A stretch of 64,000 bases of DNA from Mytilus galloprovincialis (taxonomy: Eukaryota > Mollusca > Bivalvia > Mytilida > Mytilidae): assembly GCF_965363235.1 (NCBI RefSeq), contig NC_134846.1, forward strand, positions 32,126,218 through 32,190,217, read 5' to 3'. Of this stretch, positions 22,722 through 34,110 are shown one piece after another; position 1 is the stretch's first letter; each line of letters starts with the position of its first letter. The notes beneath the pieces are model-generated. The model did not search any database. It was not told where the DNA came from and was given only the letters and a program-made list of their open reading frames with translations. A program made the translations under genes and the position numbers.

Positions 22722-23127
22722 TCACGTTCGAGTGGTGGTGTCATATTCATCATCTGTTTGCTTTCCGAAGAAATGATCATACGTGTCTTCATTTCTGTCC
22801 GTCAGCTTGTGATGACTTCCAGAATCATAAATATTGTCTGCTGTATGACTGTATATATTGTTATCATTTTGGGGTTTTAGTTGTTTTTTATTACTGGAAA
22901 CATCGTAAGTTCCATCCTCGTCAGATATATTATATAGATCGGCTAGTTCTTTACCACTCTGATCTAAATTCTTTGGTAAATATACATTTGCGTTGTTCTT
23001 TGACATTTTATCTTGACCTAAACATTGAGACGAGGATGGATTTAGTTGACGTTCGTCGTCATATTGCAGTCCATCAAAAGCGTTGCTAGCTTTGCCAGGT
23101 TTAGCCACCTGTTTACCAGTTGTAGAT
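22722..23127 (-). CDS. Receptor B exon 8: tyrosine-rich cytoplasmic tail
   Basis: 406 nt from acceptor TTTTACAG to a TGA at 22722-22724, 135 residues. Tyrosine sites in order: LQYDDE, NVYLPK, ADLYNIS, DEDGTYDVSS, NNIYSH, DNIYDSG, DTYDHFF and DEYDTTT. None is a full ITAM or ITIM. Many are acidic Y-D sites that could bind SH2 domains. The last 48 residues match receptor C at 42 positions by eye. Confidence 0.8.
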
Positions 23128-26100
23128 CTGTAAAATTACATGTAAAATTTAACATATTTGTTTCGTGATATACCATAACTAATATATTGGAAAAAATTAA
23201 ATAACACATGTACCTGAGTATTTTCCCCCTAACCTTTTAGAATGTTGAACACAATATCTCGTAAAGTTCTAGCAAACATACTTCATTATTTGCATCCGTC
23301 ACGGTATATAGGAATATATGCCTCATTGCATTGTGTTATCAATGTTGTTTTTTAATTCTGTTAGATTCAAATATATGAGTTTTAAGACAATTCTAAAAAG
23401 AGTATAATTAAATTATATTAAATATTATTTCTTTAAGTTGTGCATGAAAAGGACAAACATACAGCCCGCCCCTGTCCTTTAAAAATTTCTATTTGGAAAC
23501 TAAACATATGAACATACTTTGCCGTAGTAATAAACCATAAAGGGTGACAAACGTTTCCTCTATATCGTAAATATTTCATATCAACATTTCATCAAATCCA
23601 ATACATTTATATCAATGGTTTGTACTGGTTGTAAGCCACGTCTATTACTCTAGTTTGCCGGTCTTGTTCGTCCGTTCATCCTTTTGTCCGTCAGAAACTG
23701 GTTAAAATCTTGGTAAAGGTAATGTCAGGTTTAAGTTAAAAGTAAAAACACAAAAACACTGAATCAGAGAAAAATCAAATCGGAAAGTCCCTAATCACAT
23801 GACAAAATCAAATGACAAAACACATCAAAATCGAATGAACAACAACTGTCATATTCCTGACTTGGTACAGGCATTTTCAAATGTAGAAAATGGTGGATTA
23901 AACCTGGTTTTATATCGCTACCCCTCTCACTTTGTACGACAGTCTCATCAAATTCCGTTATATTTACAATGATGATAACTAAACAGACATAATAAATGAA
24001 ATAGTCAAAATATGGGTACAGCAGTCATCATCGTGTTACAATTTTAAAAGAAACAATTTCGCGTGTCTGACGTCAGAAAATTTATACGTCACATATTTTT
24101 GTCGTTTAATGTTTATACAAACAATTTTAAAATTTCACATTGGCAATGTTACATGTAGCATACAGGGTAAAAAAATTAAAACCTGTAAGAATTATTTTCA
24201 GAAATGGAATTTATAAGAATCCACAAATGTGATTTAATAATTTTGACGTTTTTGGTTCCATGTATTTTCTGATTTATAATAGAAATATAACATAATGACA
24301 TATTATAGAACAATAACATACTGACAGGATCTTTTAAAGTACAGAGTCACGTTATAAGAACCAACGAAACACAAAAAGTCGCATATACAAAACACACGAG
24401 CAAAAATGAAAGATAACACAAACACATTGACGGGATGTATAAGTACCGAGCCACGTTAAATGGATATAACAGAAAACAATCCAACAGTAAAAATAATATT
24501 AATAATAGAACAAAGACAAATGCAAAAACAATATAACACGTTGTTAAGATGATAAACAACGTCAGTATGCAGAATCAAGACCATCATGTATTATTTGTGA
24601 AATTGATACGGGATATTTATCAACAAGGTCTTGGTACCTTGGTATTTATTTTTTTAGCCATGGCGTTGTCAGTTTATTTTCGATCTACGAGTTTGACTGT
24701 CCCTCTGGTATCTTTCGCCCCTCTTTTACAGTATATGCCAAATTAGGGTTCTCCAATATTGTAAGCACAGTTCTTCGTATATAAATTGTAATGTCTTTAA
24801 GAATGGTCTTGTAGGTTTTTCGTAAGAATGTCATTGGTGGTTTCAATCAAATAAAGTTATTTAAATGAAAATACATGTTAACAACATCATATTACCTTTT
24901 GATGCGACATATAACACACACAGCTATGATTATAACAAGTAATCCTCCGCTGACACCAGCTGCTATTACTTAAATAACAGAAAAAACACATTTAAATAAA
25001 ACTAACAAACATGTATGAACCCTTATCATGATATTCTAAGAATCAATCACTAAAAAATGACACGATTGTAAGACTAGGGTCATCACTACATTCAATAAAC
25101 ATTATTGCAGATAATACAGTCAATATATATATTAGTAATTGATATCGCTGCATGCAAGTGGTAAAAGGGAGCTTATCTCATAAAGAAAGATATCGATGGT
25201 ACGCATTTCTTATGGTACAATAAAAAAAATTTCGCCCTCTCCATAATGTTTTTTTTTGCTTGATGCCATCATTTTATTCCTTTTGTTGTTTTGGAGATTA
25301 TAGTTCCTTAATTTCGTCTGTTTTATATGAGCCTGTAAAGAAGCTTTTCTGTAAAACTCATACTTTTAATGATGTGGATTGTATAAGTTCTGTCCCTTAG
25401 GTAGAAAATTGCAATTGATGAAATAGAAGAGAAAAAATATTCATTTGTTTTTTATCCCCGTTTTATTGGTTAACCAGGATTAGTTAATTCCTGGTGCTTT
25501 CCCATTTTTCAAAATTGTTCCTTACAGTTTCATAAAACAGTGGTGATGATATTAAAGTTTCAGTTAACGTGTTTCGAGAAGAATACAAACGACATGTTTT
25601 ATCTTCTAACATTCACACATTTTACGAATTATTTAAATAAGCTAAAGATACATTAAAGAAATGATGTTCTTATCCAAAATATAAAGCTTGAGATGCATGA
25701 AATATTTATACGTAAATGTATTTGAGTCACAATTTTGTTGATTGATTATTTTGTAGTTGCTAAACAAAAACCCAGTTGTAAAGAACATCTTTTGGTTATT
25801 CAATACCTATGTTATAGTATTTTTCAAACTTTAGTTTGATGACATTTCTAATATTTAACGCTCTTTTCATCAAATTTCCATCCGAATTAACTTCTAAGTT
25901 TCAGTTGACCATTTTCTTGTATTTCATAGTTATGGGGGTTGTCAGAGATATAATATCACTATTTTTCTAACCATTTAAATAGTGATTATTATTCAACCAG
26001 AAACCAAATAAAATACAAAATACATGTGTCCTATTGCTGAAATTAAAAATGTATATCAAAATTTAGATTGTGGCAAACACGAATCACTGTTGGCACCGTT

Positions 26101-29100
26101 TCCGTTTCCGTATACGTATTCAACGTTACATTGTATATCCTTTAAGATTTTCATTTCATAGATGCAAATTATCAGATCCTTCATATCATTTAATTTTTTC
26201 CGATACCACAAAGCCGAGGAATATAAATTAAGTATATTACGATCCTGAAACAGCATTATATCACACATCGCACGTTTCAGAATATTTCTCGTACAATATA
26301 TACCGAAAAATTGTATTTCATTACAGATATAACAATCAAAGAATTTTGTTTGTTAATTTGAAACAAACATTTATTACCTATTATATTATATTTAACAGGA
26401 AACCCCAAAAATCCTCTTCTCGTATCTGCCAAAAAAATACATGTGAAGATAGATAGATTAATAAATAAATAAAAAAACAGCAATTAATATACAGAAAAAT
26501 AACTAATTGAAAGAATTGATTCACAAACGATCATGTAGTGTAGTACGATACTGTGAAATGTCTAAAGGCAAAATGTGAATTCGCTCAACGCACGTTTAGG
26601 CAACATAGGATTTATCAGAACAGTTCAAAAGCCAAATCAACTACAAATTGATAATACCGAAAATTAAATTATGCTTGTCTTAGTGCTGCAAAAAGCAATA
26701 TAAATCTGGGCAACACAAACCCTCAGTATAAGTTTTAGCATATGGGAACCACATTTGGTACCGTTTTGCGAAGTGATATAACAATTCGTTTGGATTCAAT
26801 TTCTCATCCGAACTATCGTACATGAAAAAGACAATACTGGTTAAATTTTATAGAATACCTTCAGATTGGATTCTTGACTCTGTTGAAATTTCCATATTAG
26901 TTGTTGTATGAGAATTGTCTAAAATACCACAAAAATATTAAAATAATCTTGCAAATACTGGATATGAATCAAGTTTCTTGATATTTTATTTCAATAGTAT
27001 GTGTTTTGTAAATGCGAGAATAATCTTCAAGCATTTAATAACAACTATTGCATTAATACAAAAAAAGAAAGAAAAATTCAAATTATAATTATTATGGAAA
27101 CAATGTATTGTGTGAAAGTCACAGGATTAAATTCTGATTTTGATCATGGCACCTTGCTAATACAATCGACATGCTTGGCTAGATTTGACGACACACAATT
27201 CAAAGTTCTTATTGTTGTTCTTATTTCTACTGACTATGTATGTCTGCAATACTAAATAAGATAAGACAGAAAAGAAAAAAAAACATGCTACTGTTAGTCT
27301 TGTTAATTTTGAATCGAAATTACAAGTTTACATTGTTGTCATGCATATGTTTCTCTAATACTAATGACTGTCGATGACAAGTAAATCTTTTTAGAAACAC
27401 ACTTAAATAACATTAAGACTGGATCTAGGCATACTGAAAGAAAAAAAAAATAGGACGACTCCGGGTGTAGGAGTTTCTTGCTGCATTGAAGACCCATTGG
27501 TGGCATTCGGCTGTTGTCTGTTCTATGGTCGGGTTGTTGTCTCTTTGACACATTCCCCATCATTTACATTCTCAATTTTATGTAATAAGTAATTTAAAAG
27601 ATATGAAATTGAGAAAGGAAATATGTTTGCGTTAAGTCCCAAGTGAAGACTAGTTCAATATATTTGTATCAATAACTGGATCAGTCGAAACTTTCTTTTG
27701 CATATAGATTATATCGTTTGAATGCATTGATCATAACTACATATTGCTTGTGAAAAAAATAAAAGGATGAATGCCAGTTTTCTTAAACATGCTAAATATA
27801 ATCTCACTGTGTAAGCTCAAATTCAGTGCCTCTCTTCATGGAGCAGCAACTGTCTGAATAAGAGTGAGAATAGCAATGAATTACGCCTCATATGTACCAA
27901 GTCCGGAATATGACGGTTGTTATTCATTAATTTGATGTGTTTGAGCTTTTGAATTTGCCATTTGATTAGGGACTTGCGGCTTTGAAATATCCCCGAGTTC
28001 AGTTTTTTTTGTGATTAGATTTTTTGTATAACATGACTACCATGACTTTTCAAACATTAATCTTAATGTGTAATGTGCAATTGTATTTCGATGTTTTGTA
28101 GCAATCCGAAGTAAGGCACAAGGTGAAACCAGAAAAGCAATGTAAATTCACATCAACATGAAAACTAAAATACTTACTGATGCATTGATACGTCACAGAA
28201 ATTTTTTTGCTGAAAACGAGGCAATCCTCATATTTGTCCATAAAATCCGACACTGTAAATTTACACCGATCCGAGTTGTTAAAGTTTCTACAAAATGTAT
28301 TTAGATCTTTTTCAATAGATTCTTCTTGACAACCTGTCTGATGAAGGGTTGGCTTTTGTTGTTGAAACGTTAAGGATATATCCCCAGTTAGGAACTGTGT
28401 CTCACATTCTGTTTTCATTGGTGTATTAATATCCTGGCAAGTAGTGTCAATTCTTTGTCCTTCATTTAAAAGAAAGCAAATTTTTCAGGTTTTTATGAGA
28501 GTTAAATTTTCCTGATAACATCAGCTTGTGAATGTTACATGTTTTAGAGATCAACATATCAATCAATAAGAAAGAGCTAAACAGCTGTGAAAAATCAAAA
28601 AAAAAATTATCAAACCGTTTTAAGTATTTAAAAAATAACTCCTAAAATATTGAATCACTCCATCTTATAGGTATGACGGATATCGTACATTTAAAAAAAA
28701 AAGTTTTTTGTTATGGAAGAAATAAAGTGCTACGTTAGGGTTTGAAGTTTATTCTACATTGAATACATCACGTAGAACTCCAATTATATTTTATTCAATA
28801 AATAAACGGTATGTTTATTCATTATTCATTATCCAAACAGATATTTATTATGCCTAATTAGATATTAGTTAAAACTAAGTTTCAGAGGAATAAATACTTA
28901 TTCCTACGATTGAATGCAAAAATCAGGACAACAATATGTACAAAGGTGTTTTTAAGGAACACTGTCTCTGTTCGTTTTTGTAAGTGTTTTTACTAAAATT
29001 AGTTCTTGTTTATGTTTACCTTGGCAAGGCCTGTACGCTATCGAGGTTTCATCTACTAGAATAGCATCATTGTTACGATTTGTGAAGTTTGCTTCCAATG

Positions 29101-30027
29101 CTAATTTGAATGGAACTGGTTCATAAACATCTATTGATATGTTGTTCCATTGACTCAAAGTTGAAGATTTACCCTCTGTAGTAAATAGTAAAGTATGATT
29201 TCCGACATACATCTTGTATATACTAAAGGAGCAAGTATGAGTGTTGGTATACAGTTGGTACCAAAGTGACAAGGATATTGGTTCTGTGAATTCATTAACT
29301 GTATTAATGCGTACTCTACTATTTAAACCAACAGTAGATGTTGCAGCTATGGTATAGCCTCTCGATGCTGAAAAATATAAATTATATATATAGGTATTCA
29401 TCAACAATCTTGTGCTATTTCAACATTCCAAGCTTATTATGTTGGTCAGATCATTTAAGATATTTCTAAGAACGATGGTTTATTGGAAACCCCGTTTAAA
29501 AGAACTAAAAGTAAAATTTAATTAAGTAATACATTTTAATAGTTATGGATGTCTTAATCAAGTAGGAACATAAAGATTGAAAATGTGCATACCTACAGTA
29601 TGATGTTCCACATCTGGAATACGTTTCCATTTGAAATTATTTGGTGAGCCGTCCTCCCAATCTCCGAAATCCTCCTCAAAAGTACTAACACTTGTCCCAT
29701 TTTCTATAATGAATCGAGTTCAGTTATTAATTCATATATATCATGTTATTCCATTTCGATTGTTTTAATAATGTGAAAACATACTTAATCTGGGGATTAC
29801 TCTATTAACAAATTTAAATATAAAGTAAATTTACTTTTAATCAATTTTTTTGATTTTTTTGAACTGGGAATAAAAAAATCGTTTTATTTGACTTGCAATT
29901 TTACTTTTGCTGTGTGTCATTTTTTTACACATCACTTTTCTTTCAATTACACGCTAAGTTAAGGCAACATTTGGATTCAAATCGGTTAACATGTTACATG
30001 ACAAATCAAGGTAATAAAGGCAAAGAT

Positions 30028-30059
<32 letters not shown>

Positions 30060-31904
30060 CCGAACGTGTCCGCCCATATTGATAGGGTTAGCGTTTGTTA
30101 TGCATGCTCATGCGATATACCAACTGGCAATCAATCATAATGTCCAATCGGGTATAGGACACAACCTGTACCATTACAGTTCAAACGACAATCGTGGTAC
30201 ATGCATAAAAAGATTAGGGACCACCAATGAGTTTGAATACTTTCAAATCGTATCAGTATAAAATCTGCGGATATATGTAGTTCTTCCTAAAAACTAATAT
30301 ATGAGTACAACCAAGGTAAGGAAGTCCGTAAAGCATACATACTAAAATAGTCCATATTTATTTTTATCACAGTACTACTAAAATTAAGGAAACATTGAAT
30401 GCAAAAAAGTGTAATATTTTTAGTACCTTGTTTACAAATGTACGACAGATTCATGGATCTCAATCCCCGTAGACATGCTGATGTAAAGTTATAATCCACC
30501 AGACAGGAATTTTCACCATTACAGTTGTCTTCTATAGTATGTGTATCATTGGAATTTAAATCGCATTGATTTGGACCACAGGACGTTTCCTCTGCATGTA
30601 CAGTAATGTTCCGAATCTATTATTGAAGTTTGCCAACATGAGATGTTTACTGAATTTTGCTCGGGATATTGCAACGTCGTAACCAATTCTACCATTAGCA
30701 AGACAATAGATACGATCAAAATTTATATAATATTATATAAGACAAAAACACCCAAAAAATCATGTAAAAGGCAACATTAAACAAGATACAGGTCTGTTAG
30801 AAACAAGAACGTCGAAATGTTGAATTGATTACCAACCCTATGTTATTGTTTTATCCATTGTTACATGTGAGGAGTAAAAATAAAATGCTTTGGATTTAAA
30901 AGGCTCCCTAGGTTTCCCGATGTGCACTTTATCAGTTTCATTTGTATGGAACTCATCCTTTATTGTTGTTTTGGAGGTACGCTTGAATGCATGAAGTTTA
31001 TGTATTCGTCCTGGTACAATTACAGAAATAAAGCTCACACATGTATTAGCACAAAACAACTTTAACTTTGCATGAAAGAATAATCGAGTACACACACTAT
31101 TGCTTGCTTTCGAAAAACGAATAGTACCCATGCGGAATTAGTAGGTGCAGCTTTAACCAACCAAATACTATCAGCTCTGACTCATAAAACAACGGTTAAT
31201 TTTAAACATATTAAATGTGCACATTTAGCACTATTTACAAATGTACAGCTCACAGTTCATTATATGATTGCTTCGGTTGCAAATCGGGAAATCTCTAAAC
31301 GGACGCCGTACCTTTCAAAGGATAAGCTTTATTTTAATATATACATAAACGGATATTACAAATGTTTTCATTCACACGAGTTGGGATCTTTCCATTTTAA
31401 TGTTTTCTCGTTCGATTTCAACATTCGTTTATATAGAACCCAGGTTTAGTTTAGGTCATTGTTCATATATTGTTTACTTTTCCGTCATTCTTAATATCGT
31501 TTTGTCTTAAATAGGTATTCGTCTTATTGACAATCACACCACGTCTTTTTATTATATGTTGCGTCTTTAATTCGGACGGGTAGATCGTGGAACCAAAGTA
31601 TGAAATGTAATTATTTCCACCCTATTGTAAACTTATACATGCACCAAAATTTTCTTCGATTTGACAAGTCGTTTAAAATGTAGGTCTTTCCTGTATTTGT
31701 GCAATTGTGTTTAACAAAAGACCTAATATACACTCAAAATATAAAATAAAGTACATCGTTTGACGATTAAGTACTTGAGGAAACAAATATATTTACCCGT
31801 TTATGGATTTTAACGAAAGAATACTTACCTGCTGTATGTATGATTGATATACTAAAAAAATGAAAATAGAAAAAAAGAAATTCATTTATCCACAAGGAAT
31901 CCAT
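22722..31904 (-). CDS. Receptor B: SUEL - MAM - SUEL receptor with tyrosine-rich tail; first SUEL exon out of frame
   Basis: Eight exons (31829-31904, 30427-30688, 29593-29703, 29020-29367, 28178-28459, 26859-26918, 24896-24968, 22722-23127) give signal peptide, SUEL-like 1, MAM in two parts, SUEL-like 2, Thr/Ser-rich stalk, transmembrane segment and 135-residue tail. They total 1618 nt, 2 nt short of an open frame, and the deficit lies in the SUEL-1 exon (262 nt, against 264 in A and C). All other exons are open, with canonical splice signals. Because ectodomain exons are phase 1-1, skipping the SUEL-1 exon would restore an open receptor. The defect may be a true pseudogene mutation, an allele, or a sequence error. 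The family is recognised from MAM and Gal_Lectin patterns; function as a recognition receptor is inference. Repeats of 3.26 kb lie directly behind the stop codon. Confidence 0.75.
23640..23735 (+). repeat. Diverged GTCCGTC-type repeat fragment
   Basis: TTGTTCGTCCGTTCATCC and TTTTGTCCGTCAG recall the fragment at 9190-9360. Too short to classify. Confidence 0.3.
23745..24010 (+). repeat. Mussel interspersed repeat, family 3, copy
   Basis: Contains GGAAAGTCCCTAATC, CTGACTTGGTACAGGC and TACCCCTCTCACTT in the family 3 order. It lies in the last intron of receptor B. Confidence 0.65.
24640..24745 (+). repeat. Mussel interspersed repeat, family 4, copy 2
   Basis: TAGCCATGGCGTTGTCAGTT followed by TTTGACTGTCCCTCTGG, as at 3600-3660. 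Confidence 0.55.
24896..24968 (-). CDS. Receptor B exon 7: transmembrane segment
   Basis: 73 nt, acceptor TTTAAG, donor GTAATA, phase 1 in and phase 2 out. Encodes VIAAGVSGGLLVIIIAVCVICR then basic residues, one membrane-spanning helix. Same length in receptors C and D. Confidence 0.78.
25120..26858. other. Receptor B intron 6, remainder
   Basis: AT-rich intron. Positions 25165-25220 match the upstream flanks of the orphan and receptor C transmembrane exons (ATCGATGGTACGCATTTC), marking common descent of this intron. No other structure recognised. Confidence 0.5.
26859..26918 (-). CDS. Receptor B exon 6: stalk
   Basis: A 60-nt phase 1-1 exon between TTTTAG and GTATTC. It encodes NNSHTTTNMEISTESRIQSE, rich in Ser/Thr and so a possible O-glycosylated stalk. 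Found by frame and position: receptors C and D have stalk exons of 48 and 60 nt at the same place. Confidence 0.6.
27452..27575 (-). repeat. Mussel interspersed repeat, family 1, fragment
   Basis: Reads GACGACTCCGGGTGTAGGAG to CACATTCCCCATCATTTAC, the inverted head of family 1, in a receptor B intron. Confidence 0.65.
27890..28015 (-). repeat. Mussel interspersed repeat, family 3, fragment
   Basis: Contains ACCAAGTCCGGAATATGAC and GATTAGGGACTTGCGGC, the inverse of the family 3 core. It ends about 160 bp from the donor of receptor B exon 5. Confidence 0.55.
28178..28459 (-). CDS. Receptor B exon 5: SUEL-like domain 2
   Basis: 282 nt, phase 1-1, acceptor AATGAAG after a T-rich tract, donor GTAAGT. 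Cysteine pattern: TTCQD, ECETQF, TGCQEE, FCRNF, DRCKF, EDCLV and VTYQC. The ISLTF strand and the final V-T-Y-Q-C fit a diverged galactose-binding lectin domain. The domain lacks the CNGxxxCLVDY block of domain 1, so ligand binding may differ. Confidence 0.72.
29020..29367 (-). CDS. Receptor B exon 4: MAM domain, C-terminal part
   Basis: 348 nt, phase 1-1, acceptor CTGAAA-side CAG, donor GTAAAC. Contains PISLSLWYQLY and the closing ILVDETSIAYRPC-like end. The core cysteine seen in A and C (CLSLWY, CLTLWY) is serine here, so one of the conserved MAM cysteines has been lost in B only. Confidence 0.8.
29593..29703 (-). CDS. Receptor B exon 3: MAM domain, N-terminal part
   Basis: 111 nt, phase 1-1, acceptor TTATAG and donor GTATGC. 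Encodes NGTSVSTFEEDFGDW followed by NNFKWKR, the start of a MAM domain. As in the paralogues, the usual early cysteine is absent. Confidence 0.78.
   Translation of the reverse strand, partial: KMGQVLVLLRRISEIGRTAHQIISNGNVFQMWNIIL
30033..30058 (+). repeat. Poly-A run
   Basis: About 26 A in a row in receptor B intron 2, next to sequence of different composition. It may be the tail of a retroposed sequence, but no body is recognised. Confidence 0.5.
30427..30688 (-). CDS. Receptor B exon 2: SUEL-like domain 1, 2-nt frame shift
   Basis: Clear homology to 4063-4326 and 45060-45323 in two frames: VNISC early, then after the shift CGPNQCDLNSNDT, IEDNCNGENSCLVDYN and NLSYICKQ. Aligned to receptor A, 2 nt are missing between about 30610 and 30635. 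Reading straight on reaches a stop (TGA) within some 30 codons. Splice sites (GGTAG acceptor, GTACTA donor) remain good. Confidence 0.75.
31829..31904 (-). CDS. Receptor B exon 1: signal peptide
   Basis: ATG at 31904 in AAAATGG context, hydrophobic core FLFFYFHFFSISII, donor GTAAGT, phase 1. The 76-nt length matches receptors A and C exactly. Confidence 0.78.
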
Positions 31905-32347
31905 TTTGATAAAAAAAAAAATACGTGTGTCATGAATGTGGTAACGTACAGGAAGTTTTTAATGTTCAAATGAGTTAAAAAGTGTTTAAACACAATGTAA
32001 ATTAGTCGTGTAAAACATTATTTATATATTATAAGGGAAGTACGTATGTTGTATTGTTAAATCTCGGTTAATATTTGTGAAGAAAAGCACTTTAATACAC
32101 AAACAGCCATTATTTCTATAAATAATAAATACATTAGTCAATATTTAATTACAGAAAGTATAAAAAGTGTAACGCAAATAAAATATAACGTTTTGGGTGT
32201 ACCGATTAATATTGTTTCCGTCATATTTTCATTACTGTTTCATATAAAAAAAAATCATGATATTCAAAATTCAACTATTTATGTACTTTGGCAAAACACT
32301 ACTACGTGTTGGTATAATGATATTTTATAAACGTCAGATTCACATTA

Positions 32348-32821
32348 CAGTCCTTGAATGGTGTAAACTTCCCACTAACACCATACACCATTACACCATA
32401 CACCATACACCATTACACCATACACCTTGTACCATTACACCATACACGTTACACATTTGCACCATACACGTTACACATTTGCACCATACACCTTACCCAT
32501 TACACCATACACCATTTCCCATTCTATCTTCTATAATGCAATTAAATTTCGAATATTAAGGTTATTATTATTGTTTATGTTTACAATCCGAAAAAATAAA
32601 ATAAAAAGAACTTCGTTTTCAACCACTGAAATGTTGTACACCGTTCATTCACACCATTCACGATCGCACGTTACACAATCACACCATTCCTCATACACCA
32701 TTACACCATTCCCCTTACACCATACACCATAGCACCATACACCTTACACCATTGCACCATATGTCATATACCATTACACCATACACGTTTTTTTTGGGAA
32801 GTTTACACCATCCAAGGGCTG
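32348..32821. mobile_element. TA-flanked MITE filled with ACACCAT minisatellite
   Basis: Left end CAGTCCTTGAATGGTGTAAA and the inverted right end (TTTACACCATCCAAGGGCTG) match over about 26 bp and are flanked by TA on both sides, the target of Tc1/mariner-type elements. The interior is two arrays of ACACCAT / CATTACACC units (32380-32520, 32640-32790) around an AT-rich spacer. The open frames read here are only the translation of this array. Confidence 0.7.
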
Positions 32822-33269
32822 TACTAAAGGACATTCGAATTACGTGTCTGATTTGCTGATTTGATATGCCTTTCAACTCGATTACAAACCATTGCATGCG
32901 AATGGTTAGGAGAATCGCTTTATAATGTTTAGTGCTGCATTTTATTTCCCTTCATCGGTTAGAAGAATATGTAGGTTTTTTACAAGACACCGAATTAAAA
33001 TTATGTTTCATTAAACAAAATGTAAAAAACAAATTCTCAAATTAAGTTACGAGTGTACAAATAATTAAATTTAACTTCCTCAAATGTTTCGTTAACTGCT
33101 GACAAATTTATGCTTAGTAGAATTAAATGTTTATTTCATGTATGCGTCGATTAAATTTAATGGTGAATTTTCTTCCAATTTCTTATCTTCACCCAAACAC
33201 AATAAATGTGTTACACGAGGACAAGTTATAAAATCAAACTTTGATTAAAGAAAATAGACAAAGTTATCA

Positions 33270-33548
33270 AAGGTACCGTAATTACGCCAGACACGCGTTT
33301 CGTCTATATAAGACTCATCAGTGACACTCAGATTAAAATAGTTGTAAAGCCAATCAATTACAAAGTTGAAGAGCATTGAGAACCCAAAATTCCCAAAAGT
33401 TGTGCCAATTACGACTAAGGTAATCTTCTCCTGGGATACGAAAATCCTTAGTTTTTCGAAAAATTCAAACTTTTGTAACAGGAAATTTATAAAAATGACC
33501 ACATAATTGATATTCATGTCAACACCGATGTGCTGACTACTGGGCATC
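33270..33548 (+). repeat. Mussel GCCAGACxCGCGTTTCG repeat, copy 1
   Basis: ACGCCAGACACGCGTTTCGTC, then GACTCATCAGTGACACTC and CATTGAGAACCCAAAATTCC. The same order occurs at 62437-62620. Confidence 0.65.
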
Positions 33549-33730
33549 ACATGCATGATTTTTATTAGTTGTTAGTGGCTTTGAACTAGCTGTAAATAAC
33601 TGCGAGTACTCTCAGATCTGTACTTAGTGTCTTCTTTGTTGTTGGGTTGGTACAAGTACCCGGCCACATCCACTTGTAGTTGTAATATTTGTATTTTTAT
33701 CCATCTGATGAGTTAAGCCTTTTGCAACGG
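33549..33730 (+). repeat. Mussel repeat with CAGATCTGTAC, copy 1
   Basis: Contains GGCTTTGAACTAGCTG and CTCAGATCTGTACTTAGTG, repeated at 38520-38720. Confidence 0.6.
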
Positions 33731-33749
33731 ATTTTTTTTATAGTTCGTT

Positions 33750-34110
33750 CTTATGTTGTACTGTTACACCGCTGTCCCAGGTTAGGGGAGGGTTGAGACC
33801 CGCTTACATGTTTAACCCCGTCACATTCTCTATGTTTGTGTCTGTCTCAATTCAGGAGCCTGTAATTCAGTAGTTGTCTGTTTTTTATATGTTACATATT
33901 TGTTTTTCTTTCATTTTTGGTTCTTAATTAGGCCGTTAGTTTTCTCGTTTTAATTGTTTTACATTGTCATTGCGGGGCCTTTTATGACTATGCAGTATGG
34001 GCTTTGCTCATTGTTGAAGGCCGTACCTATAGGAATTACTGTCTGTGTCATTTGGTCTCTTGTGGAGAGTTGTATCATTGGCAATCATACCACATCTTCT
34101 TTTTTTTCTA
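33750..34110 (+). repeat. Mussel interspersed repeat, family 2, long copy
   Basis: Starts GTTCGTTCTTATGTTGTACTG, passes TTTAACCCCGTCACATTC and AGGCCGTTAGTTTTCTCG, and ends at ATACCACATCTTC. The copy at 63765 to the right edge starts in the same way. Confidence 0.65.

Noticed and set aside
22722-23127. A true ITAM, ITIM or hemITAM in the receptor tails
   Set aside because: No Y-x-x-L/I pair with 6-12 spacing and no DEDGYxxL; only a resemblance is claimed.
30033-30058. Retrocopy marked by a poly-A run
   Set aside because: No body with coding or SINE features and no target duplication beside the run.
32257-32732. Overlapping open frames rich in His, Thr and Pro
   Set aside because: They are translations of the ACACCAT array in three frames; no gene features.
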